A DNA stretch of 64,000 bases from contig JARGXX010000075.1 of the NCBI GenBank assembly GCA_030374765.1, positions 806,001-870,000 on the forward strand. Reading direction: 5' to 3'. The notes under the pieces are model-generated. The model made no database searches, was not told the origin of the DNA, and was given only the letters and a program-made list of their open reading frames with translations. A program made the position numbers and the translations under genes. Each line of letters starts with the position of its first letter. Positions within the stretch are counted from its first letter, which is position 1. Source of the DNA: Agarophyton chilense. Lineage: Eukaryota > Rhodophyta > Florideophyceae > Gracilariales > Gracilariaceae. Below are positions 22,108 through 32,568 of this stretch, one piece after another.

Positions 22108-22495
22108 TTGGGACAGGGTTTCGGCAGTGGTGGAGGGGAAGTTGGTGCGGGGATTAGTTGCGGACGGAGTTGCGGCGGTGGTGGAGGGAGAGTCGGTGCG
22201 GGGGTGAGTTGCGAACGGGGTTGCGGCGGTGGTGGAGGGAGAATTACTGCGGGGGTTAGGTGGGTACTGGGTTGCGGCGGTAGTAGAGGGAGAATTACTG
22301 CGGGGGTTAGGTGGGGACAGGGTTGCAGCGGTGGTGGAGGGAGAGTTAGTGCGGGGGTTACTTGGGGACAGGGTTGCGGCGGTGGTGGAGGGAGAGATAG
22401 TGCGGGGGTTAGTTGCGGACAGGGTTGCGGCGGTGGTGGAGGGAGAGTTAGTGCGGGGGTTACTTGGGGACAGGGTTGCGGACGAGGTAGCGGCG
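22108..22495. repeat. 51-bp minisatellite, about 7-8 units
   Basis: Units resembling GACAGGGTTGCGGCGGTGGT followed by GGAGGGAGAGTTAGTGCGGG repeat with a 51-bp period (17 codons), with differences between units. Because 51 is a multiple of three, all frames stay open. On the minus strand (from 22595) it encodes a repeated LTPALTLPPPPPQPCPQ unit, on the plus strand a Gly-rich one. A proline-rich structural protein on the minus strand is possible but no flanking domain supports it. Confidence 0.75.
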
Positions 22496-22765
22496 GCAGA
22501 TGATGTTTTGGTTTTGGTTGTACAAATGTTGATTGTGAAGACGGAGTTGGGTGTGGCATTGTATTTAGCAGGAATTCGGGGAAGATATGTCGCACTCAGA
22601 AGGTAGGTGGAGAGAAAATGGCAATGTTATGGTTAGTTGCGGACGGGGTTGCGGCGGAAGATGATGTTTTGGTGAAGGTGGTACAAACGTGGGTTGTGAA
22701 AGCTGAGTTGGCGTTTCCAGTGGATTCAGCAAGAGATCGGGGAAAAGATGTTGCCCTCAGGAGGG
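22475..22765. repeat. Imperfect tandem duplication of about 130 bp
   Basis: 22475-22605 and 22628-22765 share a recognisable order of words (GTTGCGGAC, GATGATGTTTTGGT, GTACAAA, TTGTGAA, GAGTTGG, TTTAGCA or TTCAGCA, GGGGAA, GCACTCAGAAGG or GCCCTCAGGAGG) with many substitutions. It lies at the edge of the 51-bp minisatellite. Confidence 0.55.
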
Positions 22766-23935
22766 CGCTGGAGATAATGTGGATCACGGTGACGACGGTT
22801 GAGGCAAAGTAAATTGAAGTTTGGAAGCAGTCGGTGCGAAAATCCCAACAAGAGGGCGAGTTGGAGGGTTGGCTTTCGGAAGGAAGGTGCGTAACGTGCA
22901 GCGTTGGATGCACCCTCGGTGAAGGCGCCGAGGGAGAAGGGAGGAGGGGAATGCGGGGCTGCGGGGATGGGGATGGCGGGGTGCGGCTGTATGCAGGGGC
23001 GCGAGCAGGGCGGTAAACGTTTGGTGCGCGGCGAGCTGGGGCTTAAGGATGACTAAGGTTGAGTGAGAGGGAGGAGGAGGGTCCAGGGAAGGGGAGGGAT
23101 GGCGCTCGTGGTAGTTGTGGTGGTGGTTTGAGCATCGCGGTTGCCGGGTGTTTTGGACCTCGACAAAGAGCCGTGCGCGTATGCAGTGATACCCGGACAT
23201 CGGTTCCCTTTTGAAACAACTACGCGCGCGCCCCATTTTGGACGTACTACTTCCAAAATGGGGCGCGCGCTGCAAGTGTGCCACGTGTGGCGCACCAAAA
23301 TCGCAAACGGCATATTCGCCTGGCTTTTCGCCATCAACTTGATGGACCCTGGTCTTTCGTTCGAGCAAGCGCGCCAGTGAATTTCGCCTTGCCGACTCTT
23401 CAACCCTTTTGCCCCGCACCTTCTCTCAGAACGCGAGTTTTTCCTCCCTTCTTCCAATGCCGAGGCCAACCTCTCTCGTCATCGCCGAAACAACACTCGC
23501 CGCTTGGCTCGCTGCCTTTTGCGCCACTTCCTTCTCACGCCCACAGACCCCAGCATCTCGCTTCCGGATGAGGGCGCCAGTGAAAAGCGGGACCAAGAAG
23601 GTAAAGTTGGGGATTGTACTCCTGAGATGGATGCCTTGAAGTTGGCAGACTCCGTTGCCGTTGATTGTGCCAGTGCGTGCTATGTTTTATCAGCGTATCG
23701 TAATTCACACTGGGGAATATCGTCGACCGTGAGTGAGAACTCTCGTTTACAAAGCTCTTCACACGGAGCTCGAGAGGAAGATCAGAAGCCTTCCTGTACG
23801 AGTCAGACGGGTCCTTAGAGGTCCGCACAGCATCCGTCGACAAAAGCATATGTCCACACAGTCTCATGTTCTTAAAATGGAAGGCCTTTCTCCAAGAGAG
23901 ACGGTGAAGTTCACTATCTTATTTCTTTACTTGAA
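22766..23935. other. GC-rich stretch without an identified gene
   Basis: Several overlapping frames on both strands are open because the sequence is GC-rich. None carries a recognisable domain. A short plus-strand frame from the ATG at 23458 (MPRPTSLVIAETTLAAWLAA) and a minus-strand frame 23419-22784 are possible but unsupported. The centre holds a perfect hairpin at 23224-23270. Confidence 0.35.
23224..23270. repeat. Perfect 19-bp inverted repeat with 9-bp loop
   Basis: GCGCGCGCCCCATTTTGGA at 23224-23242 is the exact reverse complement of 23252-23270. The arms combine a CpG-rich end with a CCAAAATGG-like end. Confidence 0.9.
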
Positions 23936-24244
23936 TTGCAACTCTTTTCAATGAATGAACTGTCTCTGTTCCGGGGAAGTTTGAATGATCCTATGGATTT
24001 CGACCAGAAGGAAAGAGTTTTGGTAGATGTTGAAACAAATGAGGTTTCTTCGGCTACAATGCGACGGGTGCTTCTTGGGTTGCCGCCAGCGTTGGAAACC
24101 ATTCATGTGTTTAAGACGTGTCTGGGGTCTCTTGGTTACGGACCCAAGCTTTTGCAAACTAGGTCAGGGGAATCTCCTGACCCCGAGCTTATCCGGGAAC
24201 CTAAACACAACGTGCCCGGCTTACTGGGTCTGCGTTCTGTCAAC
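23936..24244 (+). other. Open frame of unknown nature running into the duplication
   Basis: The plus frame from about 23936 (MNELSLFRGSLNDPMDFDQK) stays open across the duplication breakpoint at 24245 and ends at 24373. It shows no recognised domain. Because it crosses the breakpoint, its last part cannot be an ancestral gene end. It may be the remnant of whatever occupied this site. Confidence 0.25.
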
Positions 24245-24323
24245 GACGAGGTGGTGCTGTTCATTCGTAGTCGCGGAGACCTACGAAGAACGCCCGGAAA
24301 GAAATTTCTAACCTCAGCGAAAA

Positions 24324-25953
24324 ATGCACGCGGGATTCTACTTCTCCACTGTTGCTGTTACTCGTGCTGCTGACCATCCAAGCATCTTCACTAGTACCCG
24401 ATGTTCCAGGACGCCGTCAGGATCCCTTGCCTTCCGAACTGCATCCTATTTTTCTTCTTTCATTCCAGTTTGGCATTTCCAGAACCTTTTAACTTTGACA
24501 TGTATCAAGAAGAACCATGATGTCATGAATATCCCCGTGAAGAGTTCCAAGAGCTTTCCAACAGCAGACGAGAAACGGCAGCGGAACAAGAGGTTCGACT
24601 GGTTTAACCAATGGTATCCTGTTTCTCTAGTAGATGATCTAGAAGTTAGACGGCCAAATGCAGTCCAAATACTCGACACCGATATCGTCGTGTGGCGTGC
24701 GGAGGGAAGCGATGGCTGGACGGTGTTTCATGACCGATGTCCGCATCGATTTGCTGCACTCTCAGAAGGAGTACGTTCGTCTACCTATTTGATGCCGTCG
24801 TCAAAGATACATTCATCTAACTCTTGAACAGCGCATAAACCGAATGACCAAGACCTTGGAATGTGGGTACCACGGATGGCAATTCAACTCAAAGGGAGAG
24901 TGTTCGGTTATCCCTCAAAGCAAGAGGACTCCATCTGATATATTATGCGCCGCTTCTTTGCCGAGCATTGTGAAAAGTGGTATACTGTTTGCATGGATGG
25001 GAAATTCAGAACCCCCTTCGAACTCCCTTCCATCTTTTGTCGATGACGTGAGGGCAAAGTACATCACAAGCTCTTACTCTCGTATCCTCCCTCTTTGCTT
25101 CACGACTTTGATTCAGAATGTACTCGACCCGGCACATGTAAGTTTGTTGCTTCCCTCGGCCGTAAACATTGAACCTATTCGGCAGTGAAACTTATTAACG
25201 CCTAATTTCTCTTCGTAGATTCATTTTGCACATCACGGGCAAATCGGACATCGAGATCTTGCAGCTCCAATTCCTGTTCGTATACTAAAATCTCATACGA
25301 TTGAGGGATTCACTGCAGACTACTATGATGGTTCTGTTCGGCTTAGGTATCGGCCGCCCTGTCTGGTTGAGATTGTCACAGCCGACGGGCTGTCGTTTGC
25401 GTATTATGCGGTACCTGTTTCGTCTGGTGTAGTGCGTACATTTGCTTTGCGTGGGACCTCACGTCGTCCTCTACTTCGAATGCCTCATTGGTTTGATCAC
25501 ATTCAGCGAAATCGTTTGGTGGAGGAAGACTTAGACCTAATGATTTCACAACAGCGCGAAATGAGGAAAGTATCGAGAACAGCGGATTATACTGGGAGCT
25601 GGGGTGACTTTAATATGCCAACTAGCTCTGATAGACTAATCGTTGAAATGAAAAGGTGGCTTGAGGATCACGCTCCCCTTCACTCATGTGGATGGTTTAC
25701 ATTCTTCCCCGGAGAAGAAAATATTGACAGATTCAATTCCAGAATGTCCAGTCACACAGTAGGGTGCACTAGCTGTTCCCACTTGAGAGGGGTCCTGGTA
25801 CTAACTGAGAGACTTGGCACAATAGCTGCTGCAGGTGCGGCAATTGGTGGGCTTTTCACTGCCGACGAAGTGATAGTTGAATTGCGTGCGGTGATTGTGG
25901 TGTCCGTGCTTCTCTATGTCGTTTCTCAAGGATTGCGCAAAAGATTTGAATGA
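24324..25953 (+). CDS. PAO/TIC55/PTC52-family Rieske non-heme iron oxygenase, left copy (three exons)
   Basis: Exons 24324-24770, 24832-25137 and 25219-25953 (introns of 61 and 81 bp, GTACGT..CAG and GTAAGT..TAG) join in frame to 495 residues. Residues 1-80 look like a plastid-targeting extension. The Rieske cluster is CPHR...CGYHGW (CxH and CxxH), split by intron 1. The mononuclear iron site is NVLDPAHIHFAHH, split by intron 2. A C-terminal CTSC motif, a hallmark of the PAO/TIC55 group, and two hydrophobic helices at the end point to a plastid membrane. Members act in chlorophyll breakdown or related tetrapyrrole oxidation; the exact substrate cannot be told from sequence. Relative to the right copy it has five amino-acid differences (for example H for R after CTSC). 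Confidence 0.88.
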
Positions 25954-26114
25954 AGGGAATGGGAAATATGATGGAAACATCCGCACTGGTCTTTTGCTGC
26001 CTCTAGGTGCGCACAGCTTTTATGATACCAGGACCGGTGTGTGCATCCATGGGAGGCTATCTCCATCTCAAGGCATGCCAAAATGTTTACTGGCGAAGAA
26101 AAGTCTCTCGCAGG

Positions 26115-26693
26115 TTACTTCTTGGCGTCGAACAAATGTTTCAAAGCAACTCTAAGAATGCAACTTCCTCGACTTCCTTCAGAACTCTTATACAGTTTGA
26201 CATTGTAAGATACACATCCCCCGCCGCAGAACGAGCAAGTTACGTTTTCCTCTGCATCGACGTTTTTAATCCTTACAATGTGGTGTGACGTGCTTTTGCG
26301 GAATCCTGAGTATGGTTTTAAACCCAAGTCTTGCTTCCGATGCGTTGAAAGCTTAAGCTTTGAGCGAAGGAATCGAATGTGCATTGGGGCGAGAGAGTTA
26401 TCTTTGTTTGATTCGCATTCTAAAGCAAGGAAAAGATACGAGACTTTGTCTGATGAAGGAGTAAACGACATGTGGGGCATTGCAGCTTGGAGCAGATAAT
26501 TGCAACTGCTCAGCTTTTTCACCATGGAAGCCGTGAGAAATTTTGATCGCATTTGATGGAGGTATCTACAGGAAGTGAATAACATCGGACGACAATATAC
26601 GAAGAGCTCATCATCGCATGTAATGTTCGTTTTGTCCGTTTGAATAAAAATGAATTCATCGAACTTATTACATCCCAACAGATGACTGTTCAC
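26115..26693 (-). CDS. Hypothetical ORF, left duplication copy
   Basis: A minus-strand frame of 192 codons opens with GTG rather than ATG; the nearest internal ATG would shorten it. It ends with a CSFCGGGC cysteine cluster and a basic tail. It lies 160 bp downstream of the PAO-like gene on the opposite strand and could be antisense to the 3' UTR. Its presence in both copies is explained by the duplication and is no evidence for coding. No family recognised. Confidence 0.2.
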   Translation of the reverse strand: MNSHLLGCNKFDEFIFIQTDKTNITCDDELFVYCRPMLFTSCRYLHQMRSKFLTASMVKKLSSCNYLLQAAMPHMSFTPSSDKVSYLFLALECESNKDNSLAPMHIRFLRSKLKLSTHRKQDLGLKPYSGFRKSTSHHIVRIKNVDAEENVTCSFCGGGCVSYNVKLYKSSEGSRGSCILRVALKHLFDAKK

Positions 26694-26699
26694 CTATTC

Positions 26700-27535
26700 T
26701 AGGCACGCAGTTTGTTGTTAACAGTCACATGGGAAGACTCTAATCCGGACTGTAAAACGTTTTCTACGCTCAACAGCTCGAAGATCAATGCGTGACAAAA
26801 GGGTCATAAATTGTCATCTGGGCGATTCACATTGATTAAGTGGAGGACAAATCCGAATGCTGAGCTCGCTTTTGTGCTCAGCGTTTATCAGCGACGAAAT
26901 TTGTTTTCACATGATAAACAGGAGAGGTTTATTGCTACCATAGAGCATAAACATACTCTTCCCCATTCAATGCGGTTAACTGCACTCGGTTAATTAGAGC
27001 GAAGCAGGTTAGCGTTTCTCCTCTCTTTGTCGTGAACTCGTGCGCTGGGTCATGATGTATGCTCAGTCATCGAGCCTTACCCCCCCTCCCCCCACCCCCC
27101 AATGTAACACCCGGCGAGCTTTGGACTGGGTGGAAGTCTAACAAACTACGAAATCTACACTCTGCGAATTTCGTCTCCAAGAGTGGAAAAACCTACAGGG
27201 CGTATTTTGTTTGAGCGATGGAGGTATATCGTCTCTCCAGCGCTCATGTAAAGCTGCCAACATATGATGTTACCAAGGGTTTGTACGTACTGTGAAGGAA
27301 ACCCTTGGTAAAGCATGCTATTTATTGGAAGAGTGGATGACATCATGTCATGGTTGGTGTAACGCACGTATGTACATGGTAGCTAATGAGCTACTCGAGT
27401 AATCAAGAGTCGAAGCCGCGGACTTTGGTTAGATTTCGAAAAGTTAGAGAGGACACCGGTGGCCTACAAACTAAGCGCATTTCGTCCAGGTTTTCGGGAG
27501 CCGGCGACTATCCGTGTTGCAAAAAATGAGCGATG
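26700..27535. other. Spacer in the left duplication copy
   Basis: No gene is supported. It holds a C-rich run near 27079-27103 and an inverted repeat around CCAAGGGTTT / AAACCCTTGG (near 27270-27310). An identical segment lies at 57873-58708. Confidence 0.5.
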
Positions 27536-27872
27536 TTAACGCTTTCGGTCTTCATCGGTTCCGATGCGAGGATCCCACGGTAATGGACCTTTGAACAAAG
27601 ACCGACTGCAATGACGAAACAACGCAGAAAGCTGGGGACAACCCTGTGGATAGGGGTGATATCGAATGTATGGATTTCTGTCCTGGCGTTTTGAGCTTAA
27701 AAGTGGTGAGTAGCAGCCGTACGGATTGCCAGAAAACGGCCCCAAGGCTTTGGCTCTTTCGCCAGCAGCTACGCCGCGCATGCCACGAACATTTTGAGGG
27801 TCGACCCCAAAGTACTGGAATCGATGGGCAGGAAAGCGAAGCGCTCTGCGATGAATGTCAACAAAACGATAT
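27536..27872 (-). pseudogene. DUF218 protein, truncated C-terminal fragment
   Basis: Encodes about the last 112 residues (ending PLPWDPRIGTDEDRKR) of the protein that is complete at 58709-59698. The duplication breakpoint removes the N-terminal two thirds, including the signal anchor and most of the conserved core. One residue differs from the intact gene within the shared part (N for D before PYGCYSPL). Confidence 0.9.
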
Positions 27873-28672
27873 GAGCAGACTGTTGCCGACTTTTCGGATG
27901 TCGTAGACGGTTTGCTGGCAATTGTAAGAGATTGGTTAGTAGTTGGAGAGAAGGATCACATGCTCACATGTGACCCCATCATCCATGCGGTGGACGAGGC
28001 TGTGGAAGACGCTATGACATCGGGCGCAGTTGCGGAACTCAAGTATTTTTCTGTGCTTGTTCCAGGTGCGGTGCTTCTTTGGGTCGTCTTTCGTGGGAAC
28101 TGGTGCGATTAGGACTTACTGTGCAGGGGGTCGAAAGTTCATACCTCCAACTATTTATTTGCAACTTTGTTCTTAACGGGAAGGCTACTCCTGAAAACCC
28201 GCTGCATCTTTACCCATTTGCTCATCATACCAGCATAATTCGTTCAATCCATGAACAACTAAGAGAATTAAAAATTCCAGATGCCAATCCTAGAGTGCTT
28301 GAAGGTGCGCATTTCACGATGGTGGCTGGTGACTTTTTGGACTTGTATGATGAGGAACAACGATGGGATGCCGTTGCCACATGTTTTTCGATTGCGAGTT
28401 TCCACAGCATCATAACTTATATCCGTCGCATAGCCAAAATTCTTAAGATAGGTTCTGTTTGGATTAACCATGGCTGCTTGGATTTTAAATATGACGATTC
28501 ACTTACCGAATCTAGCGTTGAAATAACAAAGGAAGAGTTGGATCTAGTTATTGCAAGATGTGGTATGCGTGTTATTGGACGGGAAACATTGCTGTGCAGA
28601 CCTCCTTACGTCGTGAACGGAATGATTTCTGAAGAATACGAAAGTTATCTTACTGTGGCTGTCCGTGTATGA
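27873..28672 (+). pseudogene. Carnosine N-methyltransferase-like (N2227/CARNMT1) remnant, 5'-truncated
   Basis: After the duplication breakpoint the plus strand reads ADFSDVVDGLLAIVRDW, then KYFSVLVPGA. After a frame change between 28070 and 28079 it continues LGRLSWELVRLG, LFICNFVLNG, HLYPFAHHTS, IPDANPRVL, FTMVAGDFLDLY, WDAVATCFSI, ILKIGSVWINHG and SSVEITKEELDLVIARCG. This follows the N2227 family order (VPGAGLGRLAWE, SNFvLN, YPw-HqfsN, MaaGDF, WDcvaTCFFID, iLKPGG-WINlG). The family N-methylates histidine in carnosine or proteins using S-adenosylmethionine. The frame change destroys the GAGLGR methyl-donor loop, where about five extra bases are present. The N-terminus is missing. HNI/HNV-type residues after the CFxID motif read HSI. 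Confidence 0.75.
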
Positions 28673-29642
28673 AGTAAATAGCACAAGTCAAAGAGATTCC
28701 ATCTTGATTATGTAAGCAGGTGAGAAACGGAATAGCTATTTCTCAGTTTAAGGTTGTGAGGTTGAGCAAATCGCTCTCTAGAAAATGTCCCGACATTCTC
28801 TGTTGAGCTCGAGTGGCACGAATTAACCAGACCTGGTCTGTTTATTTGAGGTACGAAGCCTCGCAAACCGATTCACGGTGGTCCCGTCGTCTCGAAGTCG
28901 TGGGTACGACTTGCAAATTGCACATAACACGCCTTCTGTGCGGATGTCACGTTTAGAACAAAATGATCTTTGAGAATGAATCCAAAGAGGATTGCCGAGA
29001 ATTTATGAAGGTAGAAGCGATGACGTGCACGAGTACAGCATGGATTAGTTTGGATTCTCGAGATCAAGAGTTAGTAGCACACACACTAATGCACATATCT
29101 CGCCCGAGAAACTTTGAGAAAACGGGATACATTGCCACCACTACCTACGGCTCTCCTCTGCCATTTGCGATACGCGCATGTCTTTAGTTTTTGAGCCAGG
29201 ATTTTGTCATTCACATCTAGCGTTTGGCATCCAAACATAGGCAGTAAACTAGCAGGGGCTTTTGCATTCGTTTCCCATTCATAATGTGCAGGATTTTGAT
29301 ATAGAACAGAAAGCCAAAACTAGCTGGCACTCTAAAAAATTAACAGAAATTACCTCTGCATCCGCGATCCGTCACTTTTCGCAGATTTTTCGCCGGATAT
29401 CTTCCCGCATACTAAACTAGCGGCTAATACTAGCTTTCCGAGAACACAGACGTACTGAAACAGCTTGGCATTCACTGGTGGAAGGTTACCGTAGTAATCG
29501 ACTCCCATCAGCAAGCAACTCATTCTATACACGGCTCTCCTCACACATTGTCCAGCATTACTAATCGCTTCTACACGGGCCGATTCACAGTTCTTTTCAA
29601 CTAAAAGCGCGTGAGAAACCTGACAGGAAGCTCGTAGACTGA
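28673..29642. other. Gene-free spacer
   Basis: Only frames under 75 codons are seen. The longest (28963-29187 plus, MIFENESKEDCREFMKVEAM) has no recognised motif. Confidence 0.45.
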
Positions 29643-31334
29643 GCTATTCTACTTTTCACCTCACCGATAGAACCAATTGGTGATGATGAAATTCAGGCTT
29701 CTATTGCCGACATTGAAAAAGGGAAGCACCGCCAGCACGACTTGTTTGTATGTGCAAAGCCTTCTTCTCTTGAGCTATCGCACCTCAAGAGACATTCCAC
29801 AGTTCTAAACGTGAAAAACTATGCCGACTCGCTTGTGGACGCCACTAAAGATTGCGATCTCCACGCTTGGCAGACCGGAGTGTGCAATGCCACTATTCCG
29901 AATCAAATCCCAATTTCTGGCGGTTTCATAGTGGAATCAATTGTAACTGAGGTGTGTCGAAGATGTGCAAAGTCCTTTCCTCATTTGGAAATTCTGTGGG
30001 CCAGTCCGTACCAGATTTCCACAAGTCGTCGGAGCAGTATTGTTACGATCGAACTTGTCACCATTGTCCTTGAGAGAGATGATTACATAGTTTGAATTCC
30101 TGTGAAATCTGTGAGAAAGTTTCCCGTCTTTTTTTCTGCCACAATGGAAGGCTGTCTGTTAAGGAACTGCCTCGTTCTCGCTTGTTCCGTCAATGAGCAG
30201 ATTCGTTTCGACCTTTTCTGTTCCATCGTTCAGGCTTTCTGTACCTATCTTAGTTCTGATGAGCGTCAAAAAACGGTTGCATCTATTCGACGGGTTGAAC
30301 TTCAAACGGAGCTAGAGAATTTAATGACTTACCCAGGGTCAGACGCAGTGAATGCTCTTCTGCTCTCGCTTGAGGGCAGCTCACTTCCCACGAGCTCTCC
30401 AAGCACTCTTTTCAAGTATAGCCAATTTGGAAACGAGCTACAAAGTCCGAATATAGATTTGCTAAACTACCAAAACGCGTATTTGCAAGCGCTGGTATCT
30501 ATCTTTCGCGACGAAAGCCTTGACCTTCATCATTTGAGCCGTGACGCGATAGGCTTTGCAATGTTGGCATGGGAGGATGATATGCTAGAAGGAGTTAGCG
30601 AATCAGTGATTGACAGCCTGCAGCAAATTGCATTCAGCTGTTGTACTGATTCCCATGACGATGAGTTGTATCGGAGTTCCCAGGAGTGCCTCTTTCGCGG
30701 ACGACGCAGAACATCGTTTGGAAGTCATAGATGGCTGGACAGTGCAAGAGCTACTTACTCAATTGAGCCATCTTCAAAAGCAAAAATAAGTACGACGTGC
30801 GATGGAAAGCTTGTAATAATTGGCTGTCAAAATGGGATTCCGTCGATGACTGGCCTAGATCTTGCAACTATTCTAAGCATTCTTCGCTGGGGTTTGGAGC
30901 GAGCCCCCTTTATTAACGGAGACCCGACAAGAGATATGGTTGGAAACAACAAAGTACAAGGTCAGACTGTTATATCCTTTCTATTTGCAGGACATATTGG
31001 TGCAAGGGGAACTTCGTGGCTCTTATCTCAGATAATTTACGGCGATCTGAATATTTCAAAGAAAAGAAAGAATTGCCTTGCCAGAGAAGTCAGTCGATAC
31101 CGAGGGAATAGTTCAGACGGACAGGGTTATTTGATCAACTCTGTTACCCACCCGCGAATGTTGAATCGCACCAACCTTGTCGTGCTTGACGATGATCCAT
31201 ATATTGTTTTCGGGGAATACCTTGTTGCGAAGCTAACGAAACGTAAAGGGTATTATCGCCTCGACCGGTTTCGAGAACCACAAGGACGCCTAACCGCTGT
31301 TGGAAGGACAAGCATCAACCGCCCACTTAAGTAA
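29643..31334 (+). CDS. Unrecognised ORF (about 560 codons with one in-frame stop; 397-codon 3' part)
   Basis: One reading frame is open from 29643 to 31334 except for a TGA at 30093-30095. The downstream part starts at the ATG at 30144 (MEGCLLRNCLVLACSVNEQI) and runs 397 codons. It has a mixed, folded-protein-like composition, with LNYQNAYLQALVSIF, TGLDLATILSILRWGLERAP, VISFLFAGHIGARGTSWLL and a C-terminal LVVLDDDPYIVFGEYLV. The upstream part (from about 29680, DDEIQASIADIEKGKHRQHD) has a similar composition and a CRRC. That suggests one gene damaged by a stop, or one with an intron spanning the stop. No family is recognised and no transposon terminus is visible. Confidence 0.45.
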
Positions 31335-32001
31335 GAATGTGTGGTTTTTCAGGTTTTTCTGCAAACCTCGATTGACGCGGCTTCACTTGCCTGAATAATT
31401 GAAGAAGTATTTGTTAGCCACCGTGATCTCTCTCGACAAAGCGTTTTGGAGAGTGGCTTCTGAGTTGAAGTGTTTACCTTCGTACGAGCGCTCTCTTTCT
31501 TCATTTATGGAGCGTTCATATGGATTGCTGAATGTGCTGCTCCAGTCAGAGGTAGAATGAATGATGAGGTAGAATGGATTTTTTTAAACGCATAAAAACT
31601 TTTTAGTCACGGCTTGCGAAAAGGGTACGCGATAATCACGTGACCAGGTTGTGGCACACATACCGTTGGCTATAATTCAGCAACGTGCATTTCACGGTTG
31701 CTCAGCCAGTACAAGCGCCAGTGCAAGCGCCAGTGCTACCTTCACCAACAATCGCTCCTACACACTAATCTTGCCCCGAATCCTTTGTTGTGGGCAGTCG
31801 CACGCAGAGCGGGAGGGTTGTGGGTGAAGAGTGTAGTATGCGCTTGTGGAGCGCGCGGTGGAACCGAGGAAGATGGAACGGGCACAAGGAGTACCCCCCT
31901 TGCTCCTCTGTCCCCAGTATCTCGGGGTGGAGCAAGGGAGAGGTTTAGTATGCAGCGCCGGCGGCATTGTGCCAGGTGGCAATCTTGTATTTCATAACCC
32001 C
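31335..32001. other. Spacer left of the Mutator-like element
   Basis: No supported gene. 31690-31735 has a short direct repeat (AAGCGCCAGTGC, two copies). 31742-32023 is open on both strands without recognisable content. Confidence 0.45.
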
Positions 32002-32010
32002 CAATTTGGC
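32002..32010. repeat. Target-site duplication, left (CAATTTGGC)
   Basis: The 9-bp CAATTTGGC immediately before the left inverted repeat is repeated exactly at 38595-38603 after the right one. Nine bases is the usual Mutator duplication length. Confidence 0.93.
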
Positions 32011-32317
32011 GGCAAAAGGCCAAAATACACGACGTCTGGTATGTATGAAATAGACTAGATTTAGACCAATTAAAATTCTGGCCGCATTTCAGATACCATA
32101 CAATGCACCGTGGCCCCCTACTCGGAGTGCGCTCTCTGAGCTCGCATGGCGCTCTTTGCGCATATGCGTATCAGGCCAATCACACATCGTCCACATCGTC
32201 CCACATCGTCCACATCGTCCCACATCGTCCTGGCTCTCTCCTCGTCCAATGCGCAAGCCGGCCGCAACTCGAACTCCTTCTCCCCAAATCACCTCGCGAC
32301 AAGGCCTCGCCATGTAG
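32011..32317. repeat. MULE terminal inverted repeat, left
   Basis: 307 bp, the reverse complement of 38288-38594 with about 12 mismatches and no gaps. Inside (about 32181-32232) is a tandem run of CACATCGTCC / CACATCGTCCC words, conserved in both repeats. Confidence 0.95.
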
Positions 32318-32568
32318 CTAAGAAAAATGGCGCGACATTTGAACCTAAGAAAGGGTCGTTGAAGCTCAGATGTAGTCTTGGGACTAGATGGTGGAGCAGT
32401 CATCCGTCCCTCCCAGGTTCAGTTCTTCGTTCACCATCATTTTAACGCACGTCCTGTGCGAGAAGTAAAGTTCGCTCTGCCGCCGTATCAAGTCGCAGAG
32501 AAAGCAAATGTTAGGCATTTTGTAAGTGTTAATACTCATAATATTGAAGGTTTGCTTTTATATCTATT

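Larger units (their letters stand above)
24245..27872. repeat. Segmental duplication, left copy
   Basis: 3628 bp collinear with 55418-59045 at a constant offset of 31,173 bp, with about ten single-base differences and no indels seen. It contains the PAO-like gene, a roughly 1.5-kb spacer including the same C-rich run (near 27079-27103) and the last third of the DUF218 gene. The right breakpoint (after CAAAACGATAT) cuts DUF218 and abuts a methyltransferase remnant, so this copy looks like the derived one at that end. Confidence 0.95.

Noticed and set aside
22108..22495. CRISPR array
   Set aside because: Units follow one another without distinct spacers; this is a 51-bp minisatellite in a eukaryotic setting.
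22784..23469. Overlapping minus-strand frames of 138-211 codons
   Set aside because: Several frames are open at once because of GC-rich composition; nothing domain-like in any.
26278..26499. 73-codon plus-strand frame between PAO-like gene and DUF218 fragment (and its twin at 57451)
   Set aside because: Short, no motif, and overlaps another equally weak minus-strand frame.
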